This document shows, one piece after another, positions 8,994 through 15,139 of a stretch of DNA of 18,525 bases; positions within the stretch are counted from its first letter, which is position 1, and the number at the start of each line of letters is the position of its first letter. A program made the translations under genes and the position numbers. The notes below the pieces were generated by a model that saw only the letters and a program-made list of their open reading frames with translations, ran no database searches and was not told the DNA's origin. Location: assembly GCA_021788565.1 (NCBI GenBank), contig JAJYKO010000019.1, forward strand, positions 1 to 18,525, written 5' to 3'. Origin of the DNA: Chloroflexota bacterium (GTDB taxonomy: Bacteria; Chloroflexota; UBA6077).

Positions 8994-9353
8994 TCAGAGC
9001 TTTTCGACGATGGGCATCAGCTTGTTCGCCCACCCGAGCGCCCTTTGCCAGTTGTCGCTCCAGTTCTGGTAGTCGGGATCCTGGGGATCGAGGTTGTAGT
9101 CCGCGGTGGTCCGTAGCTCGTAGAGGCGCTTGAGTTGTTCCGCGATTCGCCCTCCGTTGTTCCGCCTCGTAAGCCTGCTCCTGACCTCGGCGTGCGCGCC
9201 CTCTTCCTGCACGACCCCAAGCCTGTCCCGGGCGACAAGAAAGACGGAGTAATAGGCGCGGCCCACGGCGGTTCGCAACAGAGCCTCGTCCGACGAAGCG
9301 GCAAGAGAAGTCGCCGCTTCTAGGAAATCGTGCGGGTCGAATCGGTTACTCAT
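8994..9353 (-). CDS. HEPN-domain protein
   Basis: The 119-residue product is helical, with RTAVGRAYYSVFLVARDRL at about residues 27-45 and ELRTTADYNLD at about 79-89. This is the R-x-AYY ... R-x2-ADY pattern of HEPN proteins of the UPF0332 type. HEPN proteins are often RNases or partners of nucleotidyltransferases in toxin-antitoxin and defence systems; the classical R-x4-6-H RNase motif is not clear here, and no nucleotidyltransferase gene is adjacent. The start is ATG 9353, which overlaps the stop of the upstream gene by 8 bp and implies coupled translation; the longer frame to 9506 only shadows that gene. It is the last gene of the XRE operon. Confidence 0.7.
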   Translation of the reverse strand: MSNRFDPHDFLEAATSLAASSDEALLRTAVGRAYYSVFLVARDRLGVVQEEGAHAEVRSRLTRRNNGGRIAEQLKRLYELRTTADYNLDPQDPDYQNWSDNWQRALGWANKLMPIVEKL

Positions 9354-10065
9354 CGACGTTCCAGAAGATGTCCAATCCGATCCGGTTGCGAATCGTCTCT
9401 TGGATCCGCTGGGGCTGCCGATCCTCCCAATCCTCGAAGCTCGTCCACAGCAGGTCCCAGTACTCGAGGGCTTCCTGGACATGCAGGTCCACTCGCTGGC
9501 GCACAACCACCTCGCTGCCGCCCTCCTCGGGATCCACCCAGCGCCGGACCGTCAGCTTGACAAGGGGAACGAAATTCCTGCGTGCCTCCCTCTCCAGGAA
9601 TGGCAGCAGAACGCCCAGGGCCTCGCGCTCCCTGTCTGTCAGGAGTGGCTGCACCGCCTTATCTATCTCGATGTCGGGCCGTCGCGCGAACACCGGCAGC
9701 TCCGCGTTCCAGATCACCGGCCGCAACTCCGTATGAAGGTCTTCTTGCGAGCGAGTGGTCTCTTTCATCCAGACGCCATGAGCGAAAAGCGGACCAGCGG
9801 ACACGGAGCTCGCGGAGGTCACCGCGCTCCACTGCGCTGGAGAGGTTCTAGCGACTTCATGATACACAACCTTGTCACGATCACGCTGCTCTAGAGCCGC
9901 CGGGGGCGGGACACTTGGCCCGATGTTCCATGGATCCTCGGTGTAAGGCGTCCAGCAGAAAGTTGTGCAGGCGCCCAACCGCGAAGGCTCCATGAGCCTG
10001 GCTTTCGCGATGGGAGCTGTAGGTACTGCCGCGGCCGTTTCGGGCTGAAAAGCTAACTGCAGCAT
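9346..10065 (-). CDS. hypothetical protein of the XRE-HEPN operon
   Basis: The 239-residue product is not recognised. The N-terminal 110 residues are proline- and alanine-rich with little predicted order (CTTFCWTPYTEDPWN near 33-47). The C-terminal half is charged and probably alpha/beta, ending in a tryptophan-rich segment (EYWDLLWTSFEDWEDR near 202-217). There is no signal peptide, membrane span or nucleotide-binding motif. The start is ATG 10065 with GGAGGAGGG upstream, one base after the stop of the preceding gene, and its end overlaps the HEPN gene. Its fixed place between a regulator operon and a HEPN gene suggests it works with them, perhaps as sensor or partner; this is inference. Confidence 0.65.
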   Translation of the reverse strand: MLQLAFQPETAAAVPTAPIAKARLMEPSRLGACTTFCWTPYTEDPWNIGPSVPPPAALEQRDRDKVVYHEVARTSPAQWSAVTSASSVSAGPLFAHGVWMKETTRSQEDLHTELRPVIWNAELPVFARRPDIEIDKAVQPLLTDREREALGVLLPFLEREARRNFVPLVKLTVRRWVDPEEGGSEVVVRQRVDLHVQEALEYWDLLWTSFEDWEDRQPQRIQETIRNRIGLDIFWNVDE

Positions 10066-10066
10066 C

Positions 10067-10756
10067 TCATCCCTCCTCCAGCGCTGCGAAGAGCCGGCTC
10101 ACCGTCTCCTCCAGTCTTCGACCGTAGTCGAGCACGATCTGGCGCCTCGGGTTGCGGAGAATGATCTGGAAGAAGTGCTGCGAGGTGCTATTGGGGAGCT
10201 GCGGCTCGACCTTGACCTCGAACCATTCGGTACTATTGGGCTCGTGCCCAGGCTCGAAGAGTCGCAGCCCAAAAGGAGCCAGCTGGCGACCAAACACGTC
10301 CGACAATCTCGTCAGCGCAGGAATGTCTGGAGCCATGGCCGCCCAGACTTCCATTGGGCTTCGTCTGGCCTTGACCACCATCGTGACCACGAGCTCGTAG
10401 TAGTGAGCGATGGATTCGGTATCAACCCGGAACTCGGTCTTGGCGAGCTTTTCCAGCCATTCCAACTGCCCAACGGCATCCTTCGGATTGGAAGCTATGG
10501 CGGCGAGGACCATCTTCTCTGCATCGAACCTGATCCTGGTCTCGCCCTTTCGCGCCTCAGCTCCCGCGACACGGGCGCCTTCGGGCACCTCAGGCGGGAT
10601 AAACCCTTCCTTGGAGAGTGCCCTTAGAAGCTGGACACCATCGATAGGGAACATGACGCTGTTCATCCGTACGGCGACCTGAGCAGCGGTGACCGCCACC
10701 AGAGCAGCCCTTTCGGCACCACTTCCGCCCTTCCGGACGGTGGCTTTCTCTGCCAT
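10067..10756 (-). CDS. hypothetical protein of the XRE-HEPN operon
   Basis: The 229-residue product is not recognised. The start is ATG 10756, chosen because GGGAGGT lies 6 bases upstream and it begins 2 bp after the stop of the XRE gene; the frame stays open to 10867 but only antisense to that gene. The middle is helical (KMVLAAIASNPKDAVGQLEW near 107-126). The last 60 residues alternate strands and charged turns (WFEVKVEPQL then FFQIILRNPRRQIVLDYGRR), ending in an amphipathic helix. It bears a loose resemblance to two-domain families such as TIGR04255 but lacks clear signature residues, so no family is assigned. It is co-translated with its neighbours. Confidence 0.65.
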   Translation of the reverse strand: MAEKATVRKGGSGAERAALVAVTAAQVAVRMNSVMFPIDGVQLLRALSKEGFIPPEVPEGARVAGAEARKGETRIRFDAEKMVLAAIASNPKDAVGQLEWLEKLAKTEFRVDTESIAHYYELVVTMVVKARRSPMEVWAAMAPDIPALTRLSDVFGRQLAPFGLRLFEPGHEPNSTEWFEVKVEPQLPNSTSQHFFQIILRNPRRQIVLDYGRRLEETVSRLFAALEEG

Positions 10757-10758
10757 TG

Positions 10759-11388
10759 CTAGACCTCCCCCTCGTGCTCCGGCGATTCGCGCAGGGCGTC
10801 CAGGTAGCCCCAGAACTGCCGCTGCTCTTCCTCGCTCAGCTCTTCCCACTTCCCTCGGCCCATCCACTGGAGAAACTGATCAGCAAGACGAGGCTTCCCC
10901 TCGGTCGGTTGGGTGATCGCCGGCGACTCTGCTGGCTCGGATCTTTCCGGCAGCCTGCGCCCCAGCTCTTCCCTCACCGCTTTCTTGACTTCCTCGGCGA
11001 TCACGGGGGCCAGCGCGTCCTTCACCACGGCCGCGGTGCGGGCCGGATCGCCGCCGACCACCAGCTCTATCGGCGCCGGCCTGGACCCCTTCTTAGCCTC
11101 GTCGCCCGAGAGGCGGTAGGTGAGCTTGCCCACCAGGTCCAGGGGGACGCGCAGCTCCGCGGCGATCCCGTGGCGAAGCAGCTCCTGCTCATCCTCGACG
11201 AAGAACAGGGCAGGGGAGACGTCCAGAGCTTCGGCGAGCTTGGGGAGCATATCCGCATCAACCCTGCTCTCCCCACGCTCTATCTTCGACATCGCCGCCT
11301 GAGTGAGGCTGAGGCGGGCCCCAAGAGCCTCCAGGCTCATACGCCGCGTTTTTCGGATCTCCCTAATCCGATCTCCGATCTTGCCCAT
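10759..11388 (-). CDS. XRE-family helix-turn-helix regulator with C-terminal extension
   Basis: Residues 1-60 form a Cro/C1-type HTH domain (IGDRIREIRKTRRMSLEALG, then LSLTQAAMSKIERGESRVD, then LPKLAEALDVSPALFF). XRE proteins usually run 70-120 residues or carry a second sensor domain; this one has 209, with a charged, partly coiled C-terminal half (AEEVKKAVREELGRRLPE) and an acidic C-terminal helix. The second half could contact the co-encoded proteins. It is the first gene of a four-gene operon and divergent from the RHH gene. The inverted AGTATTCC sites in the shared intergenic region are its likely operators, implying autoregulation. The start is ATG 11388 with a modest GGGGAAG just upstream. 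Confidence 0.82.
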   Translation of the reverse strand: MGKIGDRIREIRKTRRMSLEALGARLSLTQAAMSKIERGESRVDADMLPKLAEALDVSPALFFVEDEQELLRHGIAAELRVPLDLVGKLTYRLSGDEAKKGSRPAPIELVVGGDPARTAAVVKDALAPVIAEEVKKAVREELGRRLPERSEPAESPAITQPTEGKPRLADQFLQWMGRGKWEELSEEEQRQFWGYLDALRESPEHEGEV

Positions 11389-11427
11389 CTTCCCCGCTTC
11401 AAACGCCAGTTTCGCGAATAGTCTAGT

Positions 11428-11440
11428 GGAAAAGTATTCC
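11428..11440. promoter_or_regulatory. operator-like repeat, left copy
   Basis: GGAAAAGTATTCC is an inverted match of the sequence at 11489-11501, sharing AAGTATTCC. It lies 6 bp upstream of the -35 of the rightward promoter and between that promoter and the XRE gene. Confidence 0.5.
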
Positions 11441-11446
11441 TAGCTG

Positions 11447-11475
11447 TTGACATCAGCTTTCCAGATGGTTATGCT
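11447..11475 (+). promoter_or_regulatory. sigma70-type promoter of the RHH gene
   Basis: TTGACA (11447-11452) and TATGCT (11470-11475) are separated by exactly 17 bp. The start point would be about 11482, inside or just before the right operator-like repeat, and the RHH start codon is at 11519. Confidence 0.75.
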
Positions 11476-11488
11476 TCCCACAACCAAT

Positions 11489-11501
11489 GGGAATACTTTC
11501 C
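11489..11501. promoter_or_regulatory. operator-like repeat, right copy
   Basis: GGGAATACTTTCC is the inverted partner of 11428-11440. It sits right after the predicted start point of the RHH transcript, where a bound protein would block elongation or initiation. The two copies bracket the promoter about 60 bp apart. Confidence 0.5.
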
Positions 11502-11518
11502 GGTAGTAGGAGGCTGAA

Positions 11519-11737
11519 ATGACCAGCCATACGAGCGGGGGGCTGATCAAGACCTCGACGGCCTGGCCCGCCGACATCCTTAGGCGAGCCGAGGTTGTCG
11601 CGGCCAGGCGGCACCAGTCCCGAAACAGCGTTCTCAACTATCTGGTGGCCAGGGGCCTGGAGGTTGAGGAAGCCGACCAGGCGGATCTGGATCGGCTGCG
11701 TAAGGCGGCCGACAAGGGTAGGGAGAGTGCCGCGTGA
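11519..11737 (+). CDS. ribbon-helix-helix (CopG/Arc-like) DNA-binding protein
   Basis: The 72-residue product fits the RHH fold: a short strand (STAWPAD), helix A (ILRRAEVVAARRH), a turn S-x-N-S and helix B (VLNYLVARGLEVEE). RHH dimers bind operators through the paired strands and often act as antitoxins or plasmid copy and transfer regulators. The start is ATG 11519 with AGGAGG 5 bp upstream at 11508-11513. No toxin-like gene is fused or immediately adjacent, so a role as regulator of the divergent operons is as likely as antitoxin. It is transcribed from the strong promoter at 11447-11475. Confidence 0.7.
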   Translation: MTSHTSGGLIKTSTAWPADILRRAEVVAARRHQSRNSVLNYLVARGLEVEEADQADLDRLRKAADKGRESAA

Positions 11738-11862
11738 AGGTCCAATTCGTCAGTAATCTGGGCCGAAGGTCTATTTACTCACCCAAGTCGGCTCGAAGCA
11801 AACGAAAGCCGATTTCATCCGGCTAAATCGCCATTTCGACACGAATCTGGAGGGTATCTCAT

Positions 11863-12507
11863 ATGTCCCCAGTGGCCCGCATGACTCGTACTCGCGAGCA
11901 ATTGGTTGCCCAGGCAGCAACGACGGCTGCTAAACGCGCCGCGAACGCCGCGCGACTCCGCTCGGACTTCCTCGACGCTGGCCACTGGGTGGAACTCGCG
12001 GCGGCAGCCGGTGTGAAGCTGCCTCCGTACGGGGTTTCCACGACAGGGGGTGCCATCCGCAAGTGGCTGAAAGTGCTGCACATCTCTGCTGAGGACTTCC
12101 TCGGCGATTACGGTCTCGTATCACCGGCCACCATGACGCAAGTCGCGCGCCAGTATGACCGGCAGCGCTGGCCTCTGAAGGCGGTCGTCGGCCTGATGCT
12201 GGAGTTTCTGGAGCGAAGAGCGGAAAGAGCTCAGGCTGCCGTGGCTGCTTCAGAGGCCATCCCAAAGTCGGAGTGTGGATGCGATGCCTGCAGAGCCCTG
12301 GGAGAGAGGTATAAGACCGACTCCGGACTTCTCTGCTTCTACCGGAAGAAACTCCTGGAGCGGGGCTGGGCAGGGGCTACGGATGCGGTGGAAACAGCAT
12401 ACATCCAGGCCCACGCGCCCTGGGCACGGCGCCCCGTCGCGGTAGAGGAGCCGGCGATGGTGGATGAGATGGCGTCGGCGAGGGAGCTGGGGGAGCTGGA
12501 TTCGTGA
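11863..12507 (+). CDS. hypothetical protein with a small cysteine cluster
   Basis: The 214-residue product is not recognised. It begins with an alanine/arginine-rich helix (about 8-36), a segment GHWVELAAAAGVKLPPYG (about 40-57) that might be a small DNA-binding fold, then a central helix (about 110-130). The sequence ECGCDACRALGERYK at about 137-151 could bind a metal, although only three cysteines cluster. The start is ATG 11863 with GGAGGGT upstream. The stop overlaps the GTG of the next gene by four bases (GTGA), so the two are translationally coupled. A 125-bp gap to the RHH gene holds only a weak 6-bp hairpin and no clear promoter. Confidence 0.65.
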   Translation: MSPVARMTRTREQLVAQAATTAAKRAANAARLRSDFLDAGHWVELAAAAGVKLPPYGVSTTGGAIRKWLKVLHISAEDFLGDYGLVSPATMTQVARQYDRQRWPLKAVVGLMLEFLERRAERAQAAVAASEAIPKSECGCDACRALGERYKTDSGLLCFYRKKLLERGWAGATDAVETAYIQAHAPWARRPVAVEEPAMVDEMASARELGELDS

Positions 12508-12770
12508 AGACCATGCCTATCTACGCGGTCCTCATGCGTCACGACGACGCATTCAGCGTCCTGCTGCCGCCCACGTTGCGCGTTGTCGAAACGGCGGAGG
12601 GCGAGGGCCCACAGGCAGAGCCGAGGGCTTGCCAGCACTGTGGAAAGCTCTATCGCCCGAAGCAGCGGCGTCAACGCTACTGCTCGCCGTGCTGCCAGGT
12701 GAACGCCTACCGCCTCAAGAGGGCGGCAGAGGCCGCGAGTAGCGGCACGGCCGGGGCAGAAGCGCAATGA
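12504..12770 (+). CDS. small zinc-finger protein
   Basis: The 88-residue product has CQHCGKLY at 43-50 and YCSPCC at 59-64 (C43, C46, C60, C63), a C-x2-C-x13-C-x2-C zinc finger with basic residues between and after it (RPKQRRQR, YRLKRAAE). This suggests nucleic-acid binding. Small proteins of this kind are common on plasmids and phages with no fixed function. The start is GTG 12504, preferred over ATG 12513 because it forms a GTGA overlap with the previous stop and has GGGAG 8 bases upstream. Its own stop overlaps the next start (ATGA). Confidence 0.7.
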   Translation: MKTMPIYAVLMRHDDAFSVLLPPTLRVVETAEGEGPQAEPRACQHCGKLYRPKQRRQRYCSPCCQVNAYRLKRAAEAASSGTAGAEAQ

Positions 12771-12990
12771 GCGGGAAGATCGTCCTGGAAGTCGGCGGCA
12801 GTCCCACGATGGGCGAGGGCATGGACCTCTACGTGGTGGTGGCCTTCACCAGGCCCGGCCTGCTGCCGAACCGGCCCAGGAGCAGTTGGAGCTGCTCGGG
12901 CGGATCAGCAAGGGCCCGGTCAGACCGCCGATGGCGGTGGAGATGGCGCCAACCGGGGATCTGGTGAGGGCCCAGGGAGGGCCAACTTGA
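12767..12990 (+). pseudogene. hypothetical protein, probable -1-base frameshift
   Basis: The frame starting at ATG 12767 (ATGA overlap with the previous gene) reads well for about 31 residues (GKIVLEVGGSPTM then MDLYVVVAFTRPG). It then turns into a tryptophan/arginine/serine-rich tail, ending at 12967. In the next frame, from about 12859 to the TGA at 12988-12990, the reading becomes protein-like again (AAEPAQEQLELLGRISKGP). One missing base near 12854-12862 explains both. Joined, it would be a protein of about 74 residues of unknown function. It may be a real mutation or a sequencing error. Confidence 0.45.
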
Positions 12991-13022
12991 CACTTTACAA
13001 ACTTTTGTAAAGTGTCAAGTTG
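12983..13022. repeat. 40-bp palindrome with 19-bp arms
   Basis: Arms beginning CAACTTGACACTTTACAAA are perfectly inverted around a 2-bp centre (CT). It lies in the 115-bp gap before the DGQHR gene. By symmetry each strand carries TTGACA followed after 15 bp by TAAAGT. There is no T run, so it is more like a protein-binding site, a cruciform-forming site or divergent promoters than a simple terminator. Confidence 0.9.
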
Positions 13023-13038
13023 AGGCTAGGGTGTGGCG

Positions 13039-13079
13039 CCACTTGACGGTTTACGGCAGTAACGTAAAGCGTCAAGTGG
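13039..13079. repeat. 41-bp inverted repeat related to 12983-13022
   Basis: The 17-base arms CCACTTGACGGTTTACG and CGTAAAGCGTCAAGTGG have one mismatch and a 7-base loop. The arms share an ACTTGAC-n2-TTTAC core with the palindrome 16 bp upstream. TTGACG and TAAAGC are 16 bp apart on the plus strand, a possible promoter for the DGQHR gene that starts at 13106. Confidence 0.88.
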
Positions 13080-13105
13080 AGACCAGAAACAGGAGGTGGA
13101 AGGGG

Positions 13106-14065
13106 ATGACCATCGACGGGATCGACGGGAGTGTCAGGGTCAACGATCGGATCACGGTCAGGGTGGTATCGGCGTGGTGCACGCCAGACGGGGCGCGCGA
13201 GCTACTGAGACTGAACACCTTCGGGCGCCAGCGCACTTTCAGGGTGGCGTACGCGGAGTTCCTGGCGAACGAGATGCGGCTAGGCCGTTTCCTGCCGGGC
13301 GAGGTGGTGAGGTTCGTCAGGGGCGAGAGGGGAGCGGACGTAATGGTGGACGGCCAGCACCGGCTGGAAGGCATCGTCAAGGCGGGAAAGCCGCAGCTAA
13401 TCCTGATCATGTACTACGAGGGGCTGACAGAGCAGGAGATGGCTGAGTACTACTCGAGGATAGATGTCGGTGAAATCAGAAAAAGGCCGGATCGGATCAA
13501 GGCGCTGGGGCTCAAGGACCAGATCGACCTCACGGAGACGAATACGCGCCTGGTGTCCAGGGCCATGGCCGTGATCCTCGCAGGCATGACGGGAAGGGGA
13601 GGAGGCAGGCAATCCGCCGAAGACATAGCCGCGAAGGCACTGGACTATTCCGACGGGATTCACGAATGGCTGGAGTGCACTACCGGTGCCCCAGAGGAGA
13701 TGCACCGTCCCCTCCAGCGTGCGGTGACCGTGGCCGCTGGCATCGTGACCTTTCAGGACGGTCCTTCCCACGTTGGCGCCGAAATGGTTACGGATTTCTG
13801 GACCGGAGTCATTTTCGACGACGGCCTGCGAACTGGGGACCCGAGGAAGACGCTGCACAAAGACATGGTGGCCGTCACAGAGAGGCACGCGGGCGGAGGC
13901 GGCTTGATCTCCGGAACCGAGATGCTCTGGCGGATCGCCAAGTGCTGGAATGCCTGGCTTGCGGGCGAGCACGTCGCCGTCTTGGGGAGGGACACGCGCG
14001 GCGAACGAGGCTCCATGGTCCTGAAGAACACCCGCTTCGACGGCAAGGCCGCGACGGCTGAGTAG
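13106..14065 (+). CDS. DGQHR-motif protein (ParB/DndB-like fold)
   Basis: The 319-residue product has VDGQHRLEGIVKAGKP at 81-96, the signature of DGQHR-domain proteins. That group includes DndB, the regulator of phosphorothioate DNA modification, and many element-borne proteins of unknown role; the fold is related to ParB/sulfiredoxin. An upstream segment (FLANEMRLGRFLPGEVV, 52-68) and a following YYSRIDVGEIRKR (115-127) fit the same domain. No dnd genes are seen nearby, so a Dnd role is not supported. The start is ATG 13106 because AGGAGGTG lies at 13091-13098; the open frame back to 13031 runs through the second palindrome. The paired palindromes immediately upstream could be its binding sites or its promoter. 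Confidence 0.7.
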   Translation: MTIDGIDGSVRVNDRITVRVVSAWCTPDGARELLRLNTFGRQRTFRVAYAEFLANEMRLGRFLPGEVVRFVRGERGADVMVDGQHRLEGIVKAGKPQLILIMYYEGLTEQEMAEYYSRIDVGEIRKRPDRIKALGLKDQIDLTETNTRLVSRAMAVILAGMTGRGGGRQSAEDIAAKALDYSDGIHEWLECTTGAPEEMHRPLQRAVTVAAGIVTFQDGPSHVGAEMVTDFWTGVIFDDGLRTGDPRKTLHKDMVAVTERHAGGGGLISGTEMLWRIAKCWNAWLAGEHVAVLGRDTRGERGSMVLKNTRFDGKAATAE

Positions 14066-14092
14066 CTGGCGAGGGTGTAGGAGGTTCCGACG

Positions 14093-14287
14093 ATGACATT
14101 CGTGATCGAGGGGATCCTGTCGCCCGAGCAGGTAGCGGCGGGTTTGAGGCTGGAGGAGGACTCAGACGATTTCGTGCTCCTCAAGGACGGCGATCAGACG
14201 GTCGCGGCTTTCTCACAGCTCGCGGCCACTCCGGAGTGGATTCGCCCTGCAGCGGCCGAATGGCTGGAGAGCAGGGAGGCCGATTAA
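14093..14287 (+). CDS. hypothetical small acidic protein
   Basis: The 64-residue product is not recognised. It is acidic, with a predicted strand-rich N-terminal half (FVIEGILSPEQ, DDFVLLKDGDQTVAAF) and a C-terminal helix (WIRPAAAEWLESRE). The start is ATG 14093 with TAGGAGG upstream, 27 bp after the DGQHR gene, so it is probably in the same transcript. Confidence 0.6.
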   Translation: MTFVIEGILSPEQVAAGLRLEEDSDDFVLLKDGDQTVAAFSQLAATPEWIRPAAAEWLESREAD

Positions 14288-14328
14288 CGAAACGTCATCC
14301 AGGGTGATGAGCGCACAGGTGAGCAGCC

Positions 14329-14676
14329 ATGTCGGTGGATCCCGAGCAGATCAGCCAGCAACCCACGGACGAAGAGATCCTCGCGGGGATCAAGGGCTTC
14401 TTGCTGCCTCTCGCGAAGCTCGTGAAGGGGATCGCGGCGGCCCAGGGGCTCACTCCGGAGGAGCTGCTGGCGCAGTACGAGCGGGATGCGACCGAGAGAG
14501 GGGGTGAGGGTGATAGCGAGAGACGAGGCGAGGGCCGCGGAGATCCGGCGGCGCCTCGACGGGCTGCACGCGCGGCCCGGGCAAAGACAGGAGCCGGCAG
14601 ACCGGCGAGAGCGGTACCGCCGGCTGAGGATGGTGATCAGCAGGCCGCACAGGGCGGCGTGAAGGAGGCGAGATAG
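14329..14676 (+). CDS. hypothetical protein, 3' half probably out of frame
   Basis: As written the frame runs 115 residues. The first 58 read like a real small helical protein (DEEILAGIKGFLLPLAKL, then LTPEELLAQYERD). After the run of five G at 14500-14504 the sequence becomes a low-complexity Arg/Ala/Gly/Pro tail typical of a wrong frame. One extra G there would end the gene at TGA 14505-14507, forming a GTGA overlap with the next gene at 14504. I therefore take the genuine protein to be about 59 residues. Its function is unknown. The start is ATG 14329; the 41-bp gap before it holds nothing notable. Confidence 0.5.
   Translation: MSVDPEQISQQPTDEEILAGIKGFLLPLAKLVKGIAAAQGLTPEELLAQYERDATERGGEGDSERRGEGRGDPAAPRRAARAARAKTGAGRPARAVPPAEDGDQQAAQGGVKEAR
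14504..14662 (+). CDS. hypothetical small arginine-rich protein
   Basis: A 52-residue frame starts at GTG 14504 in a third phase relative to the surrounding frames. It reads ARDEARAAEIRRRLDGLH then a basic helix (ADRRERYRRLRMV), a plausible nucleic-acid-binding or coiled-coil peptide. GAGAGAGG lies just upstream as a possible ribosome binding site. It overlaps the out-of-frame tail of the previous ORF, and of the two readings this one looks more protein-like. It is unrecognised, and too short for certainty. Confidence 0.4.
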   Translation: MRVIARDEARAAEIRRRLDGLHARPGQRQEPADRRERYRRLRMVISRPHRAA

Positions 14677-14681
14677 CAGCG

Positions 14682-14894
14682 ATGGTGAAGTGGCGCGACT
14701 TGACGTGACTGCGGGAGGCACTGCTGGAGCTCCAGGCGATAGACGACGAGATCCTGGATCTCCAGCTCGCCCACCCGGTGTGAACGGTTGGCGGCTCCCA
14801 CGTGGCCGCCCTGATGGCGGACCGTCGGGAGTTCGAGAGGAGGCTGCAATCGGTTGTAGAGACCCTGGCCGGGGCGCTCCGGCCTGCCAAGTAG
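14682..14894 (+). pseudogene. small coiled-coil gene interrupted by two in-frame TGA codons
   Basis: From ATG 14682 one frame stays protein-like to TAG 14892-14894, broken only by TGA at 14706 and 14781. The pieces read MVKWRDLT, then LREALLELQAIDDEILDLQL, then VAALMADRREFERRLQSVVE, a continuous helical pattern of about 70 residues. Both stops would be CGA (Arg) with one C-to-T change. AGGAGG lies at 14664-14669, 12 bp upstream. TGA is used as a normal stop by neighbouring genes, so general recoding is unlikely. Confidence 0.45.
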
Positions 14895-14931
14895 GGCGAG
14901 CGGGCGAGTGGGAGGCCGTGATCTCCCCTCC

Positions 14932-14973
14932 CCGACACCCGACACCCGAGAACTCAGAACTCAGAACTCAACT
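14932..14973. repeat. short tandem heptamers
   Basis: Two CGACACC units are followed by AACTCAG AACTCAG AACTCAA, all of period 7, directly before the ribosome binding site of the gene at 14984. A related pattern of CCCA/CTCGG-type heptamers recurs at about 15153-15182, inside the start of the gene at 15136. Confidence 0.6.
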
Positions 14974-14983
14974 GGAGGATACG

Positions 14984-15139
14984 ATGGACAACATCTACGA
15001 CTCGAGCCCATTCTGGTACATGATCCTCTGGTCCGCAGCCGCGGGCATGTTCGGAACCCTCTTGCTGCTGGGCGCCTGGGAGCTCCTCAAGGCCCTCATC
15101 CGCCCGCGCCGGCTCTCCCGCCGAGGTGGCCGGCGATGA
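14984..15139 (+). CDS. small single-span membrane protein
   Basis: The 51-residue product has one hydrophobic stretch, about residues 10-36 (FWYMILWSAAAGMFGTLLLL and on), followed by a strongly basic tail (RPRRLSRRGGRR). By the positive-inside rule the C-terminus should be cytoplasmic. The start is ATG 14984 with GGAGG 6 bp upstream; longer in-frame extensions would read through the heptamer repeats and an intergenic region. The stop overlaps the ATG of the next gene (ATGA). Its role is unknown; small basic-tailed membrane peptides on elements may act in entry exclusion, holin-like or toxin functions, but nothing decides between these. Confidence 0.6.
   Translation: MDNIYDSSPFWYMILWSAAAGMFGTLLLLGAWELLKALIRPRRLSRRGGRR

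Noticed and set aside
13106..14065. Phosphorothioate (Dnd) modification system
   Set aside because: Only the DGQHR motif is shared with DndB; no dndA, C, D or E homologue is present in the window.
14682..14894. Reassignment of TGA to an amino acid across the element
   Set aside because: TGA ends several neighbouring genes in tight stop-start overlaps (for example at 12507, 12770 and 15139), so the code is standard; mutation explains the frame better.
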